NCBI GenBank assembly: GCA_021413865.1
Contig: JAIOPN010000014.1
Location: forward strand, 124,001 to 188,000
Direction: 5' to 3'
From: Planctomycetota bacterium
GTDB lineage: Bacteria > Planctomycetota > Phycisphaerae > Phycisphaerales > Phycisphaeraceae
Length of the DNA stretch: 64,000 bases
Made by a program: the position numbers and the translations under genes. Shown here one piece after another: positions 52,934-61,056 of this stretch (position 1 is its first letter; each line of letters starts with the position of its first letter). A model generated the notes under the pieces. The model was not told the origin of the DNA, did not search any database, and was given only the letters and a program-made list of their open reading frames with translations.

Positions 52934-53404
52934 ATGACAGCCGACGATCGCACTGCACTCCAGCATTGTTTTTGGTGGTTCGCGATTGGAGTGTTGGTTT
53001 TACTGCTGACTGGGCTGTCATTGACCGTCACCGTCCGCCGGGCCAGGCTAAGCATGGACATTGTGACCGGCTCGCTGAAGCATGAGCGAAGCTGGACTTT
53101 CTGGCCCGCCCCCGCGCCCACCTTCACACCCTCGCCGCTCGAAATCCGTCTGCGGAAGATTGGTGTCCCATGGACGCCACGCTGGAAATCCGTGAGCAGC
53201 GGGTATTTCAATTTCTTCGGCGGGATGCTGGGCCGAGGATGCGGATCGGCCCCGCCGATTAGTGACCTGCTGCGCGACGAGGTCACATTCGCCGCCGACG
53301 CAACCGATGACGAGGTGCGTGCCTTCGTCCACGTCATGGAGTTCGGTACCGAGGCGCAACAGAAGGACGCCGTCAACGAAGCGTGGGAGAAATACTCCCG
53401 GTAA
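52934..53404 (+). CDS. Single-pass membrane protein, tandem paralogue 1
   Basis: 156 residues, ATG 52934. One N-terminal helix (about 15-35, FAIGVLVLLLTGLSLTVTV) and a soluble domain with DIVTGSL, PLEIRLRKIGVPWTPRWKSV, and an acidic helical end, TDDEVRAFVHVMEFGTEAQQ. The downstream gene encodes a clear paralogue with the same order of blocks. I recognise no family, and the function is unknown. A second in-frame start at 52913 (TTG) is less likely. Confidence 0.65.
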   Translation: MTADDRTALQHCFWWFAIGVLVLLLTGLSLTVTVRRARLSMDIVTGSLKHERSWTFWPAPAPTFTPSPLEIRLRKIGVPWTPRWKSVSSGYFNFFGGMLGRGCGSAPPISDLLRDEVTFAADATDDEVRAFVHVMEFGTEAQQKDAVNEAWEKYSR

Positions 53405-53440
53405 CCGGTCGCCGCACCTTCATTTGGCCCCACTCAAATC

Positions 53441-53956
53441 ATGACAATCACGCCCGCACCCCCCGATGTGTCGCCGAAGGTTTCCCGCGATCTCGAAGAC
53501 TGGTCCTGATGGCTTGTCGTGGCGCCGTTTATGCTCTTCATCCTTTACGGGCTATCGCCCCTCCTCAACGTCGGACAGGCGGTGATGCGCATCGACCCCG
53601 TAACCGGCTCGATGCAGCGGGAAACCATCTGGCTCTTCGGCATCACCTCCGGACCGAAGGTTGAGGTCTCGCCTCTCGAAACCCACCTCCCCAAAATCGG
53701 CGTGCGGCGGACGCCGCGCTGGCAATACTTGAGCTCCACGAAGTTTGATCTCTTCAGGCGGCGCAACGCCAGGGCGTGTGCCATGGCCCCGCCGATCTAC
53801 TACCTGCGCGAAATGCTCGATGACTTCATCGCCGCGTCCAGCGACGACGAACTCCGCACCTTCGTGCACGTCATGGAAACCGGTACCGCCACGGAGCAGA
53901 AGGCCGCCGTTGACGCGGCGAGTGAAAAGGCATTGCAATACACCCCCGCACACTAA
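53441..53956 (+). CDS. Single-pass membrane protein, tandem paralogue 2, with in-frame TGA
   Basis: A paralogue of the preceding gene (shared DPVTGS, PLETHLPKIGVRRTPRWQYL, DDELRTFVHVMETGTATEQ). From ATG 53441 the frame reads 22 codons and then meets TGA at 53507-53509, where the paralogue has Trp in HCFWWFAIG; it then continues open to 53956. Either the gene is broken by a TGG to TGA change, or translation starts at GTG 53519, which gives 145 residues that still include the membrane helix. No other damage is visible. Confidence 0.55.
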
Positions 53957-54236
53957 ACCGCGGCCGAAAATTACGTATCAAAACTAATCCTTTCCCCTCC
54001 GCCCTCGTACTGGACCCGCCGTTCTTCCGCGCTATGGTTAGTATAGATCATCTGACATCCAAACATCGGCAGCGGTTGCTTCGAGGGTGCCACGGGTCGG
54101 CGTCCTCGCGGGGCTTGTCTCTTTGCCACCCGAGAACGAGCCCCAGTCACGATGGCCGACCCGCCCCTCACTTCAATCCACCGCTGCCGTAGATAGGTTC
54201 CGCCCCGCTCCACCTGAAACCCTCGGAGGAACAGCC

Positions 54237-54695
54237 ATGGAAGCGATCCCCATCCCGCCCGCACGCACGGAGCTTCCCCACAAGCCCTACCACGCCGACG
54301 CCTGCAACGACCCGCTCGTCGGCACGCAGGAGCACCCGGACCAGCTCGTCGAGGTGATGCTCGAACCCGAGAGCGAGGCCGCCGAGTGGCCCACCAGCGG
54401 GACGCCGGAAAAATCGCACATCCTCGCCGGCGTGCTGGGCATCCTCTTCGGCGTCGCGGGCGTCCACCGCTTCTACCTCGCGTACTTCAAGGTCGCCTTC
54501 TTCCAGCTCGCGCTCTTCGTGATCGTCTTCGGGGCCGTGACCGCCTACGGCGTGGCGACGGCGATGCCCATGACCTCCACGCTCATCATCGCCACCTTCG
54601 CCTCCGCGCTCTTCTGGCTCTGGGGCGCTGTCGAGGGGGCGATGATCCTCGCAGGCCTCATGCCGCACGACGGCCACGGCCACCCGCTGCGCTGA
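54237..54695 (+). CDS. TM2 domain protein
   Basis: 152 residues, ATG 54237 with GGAGGA 6 bases upstream. The N-terminal 60 residues are hydrophilic and acidic. Then comes the TM2 domain: KSHILAGVLGILFGVAGVHR, FYLAYFKVAFFQLAL, and two to three hydrophobic segments to LWGAVEGAMILAG. The protein ends in a His-rich tail (PHDGHGHPLR). TM2 proteins are membrane proteins of unclear function. The 280-base gap upstream is the longest in the window and shows no RNA gene. Confidence 0.8.
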   Translation: MEAIPIPPARTELPHKPYHADACNDPLVGTQEHPDQLVEVMLEPESEAAEWPTSGTPEKSHILAGVLGILFGVAGVHRFYLAYFKVAFFQLALFVIVFGAVTAYGVATAMPMTSTLIIATFASALFWLWGAVEGAMILAGLMPHDGHGHPLR

Positions 54696-54718
54696 ACGCG
54701 CTGAAATGAAAATCTCCC

Positions 54719-54767
54719 GAGCCAAGCCCGGGAACGGGTCCGCGAGTCCCCGGGGTATGCGGGGTCC
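54719..54767 (+). repeat. 3'-end stem-loop element, copy E (diverged)
   Basis: It starts 24 bases after the TM2 gene stop. GAGCCAAGCCCGGGAACGGG at the 5' end and GCGGGGTCC at the 3' end match the ends of the other copies, while the middle differs and forms an alternative CCCCGGGG hairpin. Its orientation relative to the gene is the same as in all other copies. Confidence 0.55.
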
Positions 54768-54858
54768 GCGAAACACCGCTATCACGACATAGCGGAGAAA
54801 AACACAGAGGCGCACAGAGAATCTCCTCCTCCGAGCTTTGTGCCCTCTGTGTCTTTAT

Positions 54859-56553
54859 TCACACCCCGTCGCGCAGCCGCGCCACCGCGCCCGCTTCCAT
54901 CGCCCCACGATACAGCCTTACGTCCGCGATCGACCCCGCGAACGACCCCGTGCCGCCGAAGCCGATCCGCAGCGGCTGCGGGTTCGCGAGGTCGAACGCC
55001 TGCCCCGCCGGCGCCGGCGATTCGCTCGACAGCGTTCCATTGATGTACAGCCGCAGCATGTTCCCCGCGCGCACCGCGGCGACGTGCGTCCACGCGCCGC
55101 CGATGTCCTGTTCGTGGCCGACGACGTGGCCGGCGCGGCACGCCATCACGCGGCCGTTCGTCTTCTCCGGATCAATGTCGATCGCCCGCGCCTGGCTCGC
55201 ACCGGTCGCGGCGAAGAGCATCCCCTTGTGCGTCGTCAGGCTCACGACACGGTTCCAACTCGGGCAGACCGCCTGGTCGTATTTCGGGTTGCTCGCCAGG
55301 CTGCCCATGAGCGTCCATTGCCCGTCGCACTCATACCGATACACCTGAGCCTTGGGCAGCACGCCAGCGTAGAGCTTGCCGTTGTGCGTCACCAGCGCGT
55401 TGACCTCGTTGATCAACGCCATGTCCGGCCCGTCGGGGATGCCAAGCCGGCCCATGTTCGTCCACCGCCCGTCCTCCTCCAACCGCAGCACGTACCCCTG
55501 CGGCCAGGTGCCGATCACCAGCCGGCCGTTGAAGACGTGCATCGAGTGGATCTGGTTGATGTTGAACGGCGTGCGGCCGATGCAGGTCCACTTCGTGCCG
55601 CCCTCGTACTTATAGATCGCAAAGTGCGACGCCCCATAGAGCACGCCGCCCATCGGCTGGAGGCACTCGAAGTTGTCTTTCGCCTCGAACCCGCCGCAGC
55701 TCACCCACTTGTCGCCCGCGAGCTTGAAGCACCCCCCGCCCCCGCCGCGGTCCAGGCCGGCGTACAGCTCGCCGTTGAAGCTCGCCATGCAGAGCACGCG
55801 GTTGGCCTGACCGACCTGGCCCAAGTCGCGCCACTGCTTCCCGCCCTCGTATTTGAATACGTGCGTCAGAGCGGTGTGGGTCTTGTCCGCATCCGACGCC
55901 CGGCCCCAGTCCCAGATGCCTGTGCCCGCGTACAGCGCCCCGTCGTGCACCAGCATCGACATCACGCTCAGGTGCTCCGGGTTGTTCCCGATCCGCCCGC
56001 AGTCCTCCCACGCCTGCCCGCCCTTCCAGCGGAAGACCCGGGCCGCGTCCTCCGGCCGGTCCGCGTCCGCCAGCCCGCCGTACAACTCGCCCTTGTAAAC
56101 CACGAGGCAGGGCACGAGCGGGTTGCTCGGCCAGAGCCGGCCGTGATCCTCCCAGCCGCTCGTGTAGCCGTCGTCGATCCCGAAATAGACGTGCCGCGCA
56201 TCCGACATCGCGTTGTAGCCCGGCGCGCTGCCGGCGACCCAGAGGTTCACGCCGCAGCGCGACGCGGGATCGAACTTCGAGAGGATGTCGCCGTGCACGC
56301 TCCGCATCGGCAGCGCGCAGCGCACCCGCGCCGCCAGCGTGAAGTCCTGGTTCCCCAGCCGCAGCCCGGGGGAGTCCGGCACTTGGATCACGCTGTCCAA
56401 CCCGTTGAACACCGCCGCCCCGCCGCCGGAGCCTCCGCTGCGCGGGCCGTCGCCGGCGAACGTCACGTTCTTCGCGTACCCGTGCCGCTTGCCCACGGCG
56501 TCCGTCGCGTCCCCCGCCAACGGCCAGTGCGCCACCAGTTCCGTCTGAGTCAT
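54859..56553 (-). CDS. LamG domain protein with inserted seven-repeat propeller
   Basis: 564 residues, ATG 56553 with GGGAG upstream. The first about 95 residues are the N-terminal half of a concanavalin-like LamG domain (LVAHWPLAGDATDAVGKRHG, FTLAARVR). The last about 100 are its other half (HVAAVRAGNMLRLYINGTLS, GSIADVRLYRG). Between them seven repeats share the core GxLYAG: KGELYGGLA, HDGALYAGT, NGELYAGLD, GGVLYGASH, NGRLVIGTW, NGKLYAGVL, KGMLFAATG, which suggests a kelch-like propeller. No signal peptide is seen. Glycan or surface binding is inferred. Confidence 0.7.
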   Translation of the reverse strand: MTQTELVAHWPLAGDATDAVGKRHGYAKNVTFAGDGPRSGGSGGGAAVFNGLDSVIQVPDSPGLRLGNQDFTLAARVRCALPMRSVHGDILSKFDPASRCGVNLWVAGSAPGYNAMSDARHVYFGIDDGYTSGWEDHGRLWPSNPLVPCLVVYKGELYGGLADADRPEDAARVFRWKGGQAWEDCGRIGNNPEHLSVMSMLVHDGALYAGTGIWDWGRASDADKTHTALTHVFKYEGGKQWRDLGQVGQANRVLCMASFNGELYAGLDRGGGGGCFKLAGDKWVSCGGFEAKDNFECLQPMGGVLYGASHFAIYKYEGGTKWTCIGRTPFNINQIHSMHVFNGRLVIGTWPQGYVLRLEEDGRWTNMGRLGIPDGPDMALINEVNALVTHNGKLYAGVLPKAQVYRYECDGQWTLMGSLASNPKYDQAVCPSWNRVVSLTTHKGMLFAATGASQARAIDIDPEKTNGRVMACRAGHVVGHEQDIGGAWTHVAAVRAGNMLRLYINGTLSSESPAPAGQAFDLANPQPLRIGFGGTGSFAGSIADVRLYRGAMEAGAVARLRDGV

Positions 56554-56582
56554 GATCGCTCCCTGTCTATTTTCTTCTTCCC

Positions 56583-56600
56583 AGCCGCTCGCGGCTTAGC
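56583..56600. repeat. Short palindromic repeat, GCTAAGCCGCGAGCGG type, inverted
   Basis: AGCCGCTCGCGGCTTAGC is the reverse complement of the motif at 11384 and 33696. Here it lies between divergent genes, upstream of both, so it cannot be a terminator at this place. Confidence 0.5.
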
Positions 56601-56686
56601 GTCCGGCCATTCTACTTCACGCCAAAAATTGCGCCTTGCTTCCCGCCCGCGCCGCCTACAATGGTCCCGGGGCTAACGTGATCCGC

Positions 56687-57730
56687 ATGTTTCTCAAACG
56701 CACCCGCACCACTCTGCCGGCGCTCGTCGCCATCGCGCTGTTGCTCGCGATGCTGTTCGCGCTCCCCGGCTGCGGTATTGGCGGCGGGCCGCGCGGACGG
56801 TTCGGGTATCTGCCCTACGCCGACTTCGGCGACCCGGCGCACCTGGGCACGCACTCCTACGGCTTCGACATCGGCTCCGAGATGGACGGGACCTACTACA
56901 GCCTGCGCGGCGGGACCATCGACCTGGGCCACCTGCGCGGCGCGGCCGACCTCACCAAGGCCGCCTACCGGGCCGCCTACGACGCGATCATCGAGCACGA
57001 GCCGGAGTTCTCCGTCGGCCCGGACATGGAGATGACGACCAACACTGTCGCGTTGGAGTACCCGCCGGACTGGGGCACGCGCACCATCGCCGAGCGGGAG
57101 GCGGTCGCCCGCCGGGTCGCCCTGATCCTCGCCCCGGCGGTGGGATACCAGTCCACCGTCTGGCACGAGATGCTCACCTGGGAGGGCACCGCCTTCGCCC
57201 TGATCGACGGCCCGGTCGAGCACGAGTCCGCCTTCTCATGGGAGGACCTCTACTCCGACCTCCTGGGCGCAAACCTCTCCATCCAGGCCCTCGAGCGCGC
57301 CCACACCGATGACAAAGCCTACAACCGCGCCATGACCGGCCTCATCAACGACGAGCTCAAGCGCCTGGGCGTCGTCCCCGCGAGCCGCGCCCAGAAGATC
57401 ACCCGCACCGTCGAGGGCACGTGGTACAAGGAAGGCCACATCCTCCAGCGCAACATGGACACCGGCTTCGACACCGGCCGGCTCGTCCCCTGCCTCATCC
57501 CCGGCTTCTCCACCGACCCGCCGATCACTTACCCCATGCCCACCCTCGACGCCCTCTCCTCCACGGGCTTCAAGGCGACCTACTCGATCACGTCGATCTA
57601 CCTCGAAGACGGCACGCTTAAACGTCTGGCGGGCCGGGAGAGCGACGTCCAGCCGTACAAGGATTTCCCGAAGATCATGGAGGCGATTAAGAAGGAGGCG
57701 GTGGAGAAGTATCATTACCGGATACGGTGA
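56687..57730 (+). CDS. Lipoprotein, DUF4056-like
   Basis: 347 residues, ATG 56687 (GTG at 56678 possible). The signal with lipobox ALPGC (Cys29) indicates a lipid-anchored envelope protein. The mature part shows LRGGTIDLGHLRGAADLTKA, a segment I associate with DUF4056, plus STVWHEMLTWEG and SAFSWEDLYSDLLG. The His, Asp and Glu residues in these could form a metal or hydrolytic site, but this is inference. It is divergent from the LamG gene, so the two may share a regulatory region of about 130 bases. Confidence 0.65.
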   Translation: MFLKRTRTTLPALVAIALLLAMLFALPGCGIGGGPRGRFGYLPYADFGDPAHLGTHSYGFDIGSEMDGTYYSLRGGTIDLGHLRGAADLTKAAYRAAYDAIIEHEPEFSVGPDMEMTTNTVALEYPPDWGTRTIAEREAVARRVALILAPAVGYQSTVWHEMLTWEGTAFALIDGPVEHESAFSWEDLYSDLLGANLSIQALERAHTDDKAYNRAMTGLINDELKRLGVVPASRAQKITRTVEGTWYKEGHILQRNMDTGFDTGRLVPCLIPGFSTDPPITYPMPTLDALSSTGFKATYSITSIYLEDGTLKRLAGRESDVQPYKDFPKIMEAIKKEAVEKYHYRIR

Positions 57731-57848
57731 GACGCCGCTGTGCTGATTATGCGGGCGATGTCCCGCTTACCCGCAGGTGGATAAGTCAACTGACTTGATT
57801 GTTTTGGGATTCGATCCAATCATGGCGTAGTCTCACGAGGAATGACCT

Positions 57849-58472
57849 ATGAAATGCCTGCCCGGCCTTAGCGGAGAGTATTCGACAATTCTTGCCGATC
57901 CGCCGTGGCGGTTTCAAAACCGGACGGGCAAGGTCGCTCCCGAGCACACTCGGCTTCGTCGGTACGAGACGATGAGCATCGAAGAAATCTGTGCGTTGCC
58001 GGTGGCAGCGCATGCCGCCAACCCGTCGCATCTGTACTTGTGGGTGCCCAACGCACTTTTGCCCTGGGGTCTGCAAGTCATGCAAGCCTGGGGATTCACT
58101 TACAAAGCCAATATCGTCTGGTACAAGGTTCGCAAAGATGGCGGGCCAGACGGGCGCGGCGTGGGCTTCTACTTCCGCAATGTCACCGAGATTCTTCTCT
58201 TCGGCATGCGGGGCAAAATGCGGACGCTTGCACCCGGTCGGCGACAGGTCAACATCATGGCCACGCGGAAGCGGGAACACTCCCGCAAACCGTCTGCTGC
58301 TTACGGAATTATCGAGCGGTGCAGCCCCGGTCCGCGACTCGAACTCTTTGCCCGTGAGCGCATCATCGGGTGGACGCAGTGGGGTCTTGAAGTGGATAGC
58401 TATGCCGAAGACCGCAAGGTGCACCCGATGTACGACAGCAACGAAAAGAGCGATTACGCCTTCGCGTCGTAA
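57849..58472 (+). CDS. MT-A70 family adenine DNA methyltransferase of a BglII-like system
   Basis: 207 residues, GAGGA 7 bases before the ATG. The catalytic motif is ILADPPWRF (DPPW at 17-20), with the MT-A70 segments HLYLWVPNALLPWGLQVMQA and ANIVWYKVRKDG, and a C-terminal LELFARERIIGWTQWG. A small MT-A70 protein of this size is typical of phage and type II systems and would modify adenine N6. Its end overlaps the end of the convergent endonuclease gene by 19 bases. Lower GC than the surroundings suggests transfer. It is expected to protect the host from the endonuclease. Confidence 0.85.
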   Translation: MKCLPGLSGEYSTILADPPWRFQNRTGKVAPEHTRLRRYETMSIEEICALPVAAHAANPSHLYLWVPNALLPWGLQVMQAWGFTYKANIVWYKVRKDGGPDGRGVGFYFRNVTEILLFGMRGKMRTLAPGRRQVNIMATRKREHSRKPSAAYGIIERCSPGPRLELFARERIIGWTQWGLEVDSYAEDRKVHPMYDSNEKSDYAFAS

Positions 58473-59044
58473 CACTCAGGCGTGATGCCTATCGCCAGTA
58501 CCGGACATCCCCCAGCGCCGCCACCATCAATCTTCGGAAGAAGTTTGTTCCAGTGCGTCGTTGAATTGCCGTACTTCGTCCCGATGCCCAACTTATCGAA
58601 TAAGTCTTGCAGTTCAGAGACGCGGGTGATGATGACGCCTACCGACACCACCCGGAGTTGATGCAGGAGTCGAAAGTTATTGAGGTCGCGGTCGTAGAAT
58701 TCCGTTTTGTTGTTCCATTCCACCTCAACCCCAATTCCCGCTTTGAAATTATCGATTTTGTGGGTCGGTACTTCAATTTCCTTCGCATCGACTTTGATGC
58801 CGATATCGAATTGATGTTCGGCCCAACCACGAGCGGCCAGATAACCGTCAAGCCGGATGGGTACTTGGGAACGACCGCCACCCCCAACCACAATGTCACT
58901 CTTCTTTAGGCGAAACCCTCTCAGGCAGCCCAAGATATCAGCCCATTGATCGGGGAAGTCCGTCGCCAAGATCGCGGCGGCATGGTTCCACTCTTTGAAG
59001 CGATAACGAGCGAGAACATCTGCCGGAATAGCATCTAGCGCCAT
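58454..59044 (-). CDS. BglII-like type II restriction endonuclease
   Basis: 196 residues. Shows the BglII-family core GIGVEVEWNNKTEFYDRDLN and the following FRLLHQLRVVSVGVIITR. Asp98, Glu107 and Glu109 have the spacing of the Asp84, Glu93 and Gln95 active site I recall for BglII (Asp to Glu nine residues), with Glu in the last position. The total length is close to BglII (223). This suggests cleavage at AGATCT or a related site, but specificity can differ within the family. It is arranged tail-to-tail with the MT-A70 methyltransferase. No controller (C) protein gene is seen. Confidence 0.82.
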   Translation of the reverse strand: MALDAIPADVLARYRFKEWNHAAAILATDFPDQWADILGCLRGFRLKKSDIVVGGGGRSQVPIRLDGYLAARGWAEHQFDIGIKVDAKEIEVPTHKIDNFKAGIGVEVEWNNKTEFYDRDLNNFRLLHQLRVVSVGVIITRVSELQDLFDKLGIGTKYGNSTTHWNKLLPKIDGGGAGGCPVLAIGITPECYDAKA

Positions 59045-59118
59045 AGTGGCTCAATCGGACCAAAAGTCTCAAGGGCTGTCAAAACTCTTCTAGCCGTACC
59101 GCCCGCTAAGATTCGTTC

Positions 59119-59508
59119 ATGCACACGCCCCCCATCAAACAAATCCTCCTCGTCGGCCACTGCGGGGCCGACACCGGCACGCTTTCGCATGTCCTCTCCC
59201 GCGCGGCCGCGGGGGTAGCGGTTGCCGGGGTCAATGACGGGGCGGCGCTCGACCGGCTCGCGAAGCCCGGCACGCTGCTGCTGGTCAACCGTGTGTTGGA
59301 CGGGCGGTTCACGGACGCCGACGGGGTGGCGTTGATCCGCCGCGTCCGCTCCCGGCCCGACGCGCCGGCGGCGATGCTGATCTCGAACTATGCCGACGCG
59401 CAGGAGTCAGCGCGGGAGGCCGGGGCGCTGCCGGGGTTCGGGAAATCGCAGGCGTGGGACGACCGAACGGTAGAGATGCTGCGCCGCGTGATCGGCGGGC
59501 GGGGGTGA
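59119..59508 (+). CDS. Receiver-like protein without phosphoacceptor
   Basis: 129 residues. The alternating pattern follows a CheY-like fold: QILLVGHCGADTGTLSHVLS for strand 1 and helix 1, LLLVNRVLDGRF at the place of the phosphoacceptor strand, AAMLISNYADAQESARE and ALPGFGKSQ near the conserved Lys. The acidic pocket is absent and the phosphoacceptor Asp seems to be Asn, so phosphorylation is unlikely. No output domain is present. It could be a pseudo-receiver interacting with a kinase or regulator. No partner is adjacent. Confidence 0.6.
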   Translation: MHTPPIKQILLVGHCGADTGTLSHVLSRAAAGVAVAGVNDGAALDRLAKPGTLLLVNRVLDGRFTDADGVALIRRVRSRPDAPAAMLISNYADAQESAREAGALPGFGKSQAWDDRTVEMLRRVIGGRG

Positions 59509-59545
59509 ACCGCTCTCCGGGGGTTTTGCGGAAAAGCCTCTTTCC

Positions 59546-59648
59546 GGGTGCCACACATCATCGTCTTCGTGATGTGTGTCTTCGATTTCACTAAAAAAAC
59601 AAGGTGATCAAGACACGCCGCACCTAAGAAGGATGCAGTGTGGCACCC
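59546..59648. repeat. Inverted-repeat element in intergenic region
   Basis: GGGTGCCACACATC near the left end and GATGCAGTGTGGCACCC at the right end pair over a span of 103 bases, with an internal CACACATCATCG...GATGTGTG hairpin and a run of seven A. It lies in the 251-base gap between the receiver-like and TPR genes. No coding region or known RNA is recognised. Confidence 0.5.
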
Positions 59649-59759
59649 ATCGAAGCTTTTTGTGCAAGGCCCTGGGGAGGGCGAGGGGGTGAGTCAAAAA
59701 CGCGGCGGCGGGTACAATGCGGCGGTCGTCCATCCTCTCTCTTAATTCGGAGCCGAACC

Positions 59760-60167
59760 ATGTCCATCGGAAAGTTGCTGCTGATCCTGGTCGTGATGGC
59801 GGGGATTGCCGCCGGGGTGCTGTCGTACATGGGCGTGCTGAAGTTCGACCCCAACGGGGTGCAGATGGACAGCCAGGCGCTGCAATCCGCCACCGAGATG
59901 AGCGAATACGCCAAGGGCGCACTCGCGTATTCCAAGGACGAGTGGGGCGACTGCATCAGCCACTACAAGGCGGCCCTGGCCGCCGACCCCAACAACAACA
60001 GCGCCCCGGACGCGATGTACCGCATCGCGTGGGCCTACGACCAGATGGATCGGGTGAGCGAAGCGCAGGCGGCGTACAAGGAGTTCATCACGTCCTTCCC
60101 CGAGGCGGCGCAGGTCTCCAAGGCCAAGCTGCGGATGGATTTCCTGGCCAACTCCGCACCGAAATGA
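59760..60167 (+). CDS. Membrane-anchored TPR protein
   Basis: 135 residues, ATG 59760. An N-terminal helix (about 5-25, LLLILVVMAGIAAGVLSYMG) is probably an uncleaved anchor or signal. Then come two tetratricopeptide-like helix pairs: AKGALAYSKDEWGDCISHYKA with AALAADPNNNSAPDA, and AMYRIAWAYDQMDRVSEAQA with YKEFITSFPEAAQ, similar to YbgF/BamD-type outer envelope TPR proteins. It is a protein-protein interaction module with unknown partner. Confidence 0.7.
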   Translation: MSIGKLLLILVVMAGIAAGVLSYMGVLKFDPNGVQMDSQALQSATEMSEYAKGALAYSKDEWGDCISHYKAALAADPNNNSAPDAMYRIAWAYDQMDRVSEAQAAYKEFITSFPEAAQVSKAKLRMDFLANSAPK

Positions 60168-60218
60168 CGGCGACGGCCGCACGGGTCCCGGATCGTTACG
60201 CGAAACCCCGCGTCACCA

Positions 60219-60932
60219 TCAGTGCCGCTTGTCGATCGGGAAGAGCGTCATCGCGATGGTCTCGCAGAGGCGGTCGCCCAGGCGGCGGTAGGTGTCGTAG
60301 TGCGCGTCGGTCTGCTGAAGGATGGAAGCGGAGGCGACGCCCGCCTTGGTGACCAGGCCGTCGGCGGCCATGGCTTTGATGTCCTCGCGCGTGGACTCGA
60401 AGTGGTATTGGAAGCCGTAGGTGCGCAGGCCGACCTTGAAGGATTGAATCTTGCACCCCTTGGAGCCGGCGAGCGGCGTGCCGCCGGGTGGGAGCGTCGT
60501 GACCTCCTGGCCGTGGAGGTGGAACTGCACGGAGTCCCAGGGGAGCCCCTGATAGAGCGTCTCGACGGTGCCGGGGAAGCCGAGCTTGACGCCCGCCCAG
60601 CCGACCTCGGGGGCGGCCATGGCGGCGACCTTTCCGCCGAGCGTGGCGGCGATGAGCTGGGCGCCCAGGCAGATGCCGACGACGGGCTTGCCCGCCTCGT
60701 GCGCCGCCTTGAGGTAGGCCATCTCTTTGGGCATCCAGGCGAACTTGTCGGCGTCCTCGACGTTGGGCGTGCCGCCCATGCTGATGACGCCGTCCACGTT
60801 GTCGAGGTCGGCGGGCACGGGTTGGCCTGCGTAGAGCTCGACGACGCGGAGCTTGTGGCCGTAGTCGCGCAGGATGTCACCCAGGCGGCCGGCGGTCTCG
60901 TGCTTCTCGTGCTGGAAAACAACCAGGCTCAT
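60219..60932 (-). CDS. Class I glutamine amidotransferase
   Basis: 237 residues, ATG 60932. A stand-alone GATase1 domain similar to the GMP-synthase-type glutaminases: oxyanion region ISMGGTPNVEDADKF, nucleophile elbow VGICLGAQLIAATLGG with Cys, and the late His-Glu pair YGFQYHFESTREDI. The middle contains VQFHLHGQEVTTLPPG. There is no synthetase partner nearby, so it may be a hydrolase of gamma-glutamyl compounds or a partner of an unlinked enzyme. It is divergent from the QueC-like gene. Confidence 0.85.
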   Translation of the reverse strand: MSLVVFQHEKHETAGRLGDILRDYGHKLRVVELYAGQPVPADLDNVDGVISMGGTPNVEDADKFAWMPKEMAYLKAAHEAGKPVVGICLGAQLIAATLGGKVAAMAAPEVGWAGVKLGFPGTVETLYQGLPWDSVQFHLHGQEVTTLPPGGTPLAGSKGCKIQSFKVGLRTYGFQYHFESTREDIKAMAADGLVTKAGVASASILQQTDAHYDTYRRLGDRLCETIAMTLFPIDKRH

Positions 60933-61056
60933 GCGGGAAATCCTTGGGGGATCGGCGGGCCACAAGTCTGTCGGCGTGGGGCATGGGTGTCAAATGGGCA
61001 AACGCGCCGGACTCCGCCGTTTCACCCCGAACCGCCGACATGCCGATAAATAAGGA

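Noticed and set aside
53957-54236. Possible structured RNA gene in the 280-base gap before the TM2 gene
   Set aside because: No known RNA signature and no strong extended stem was found. Short GGGTGCCAC-like words alone are not enough.
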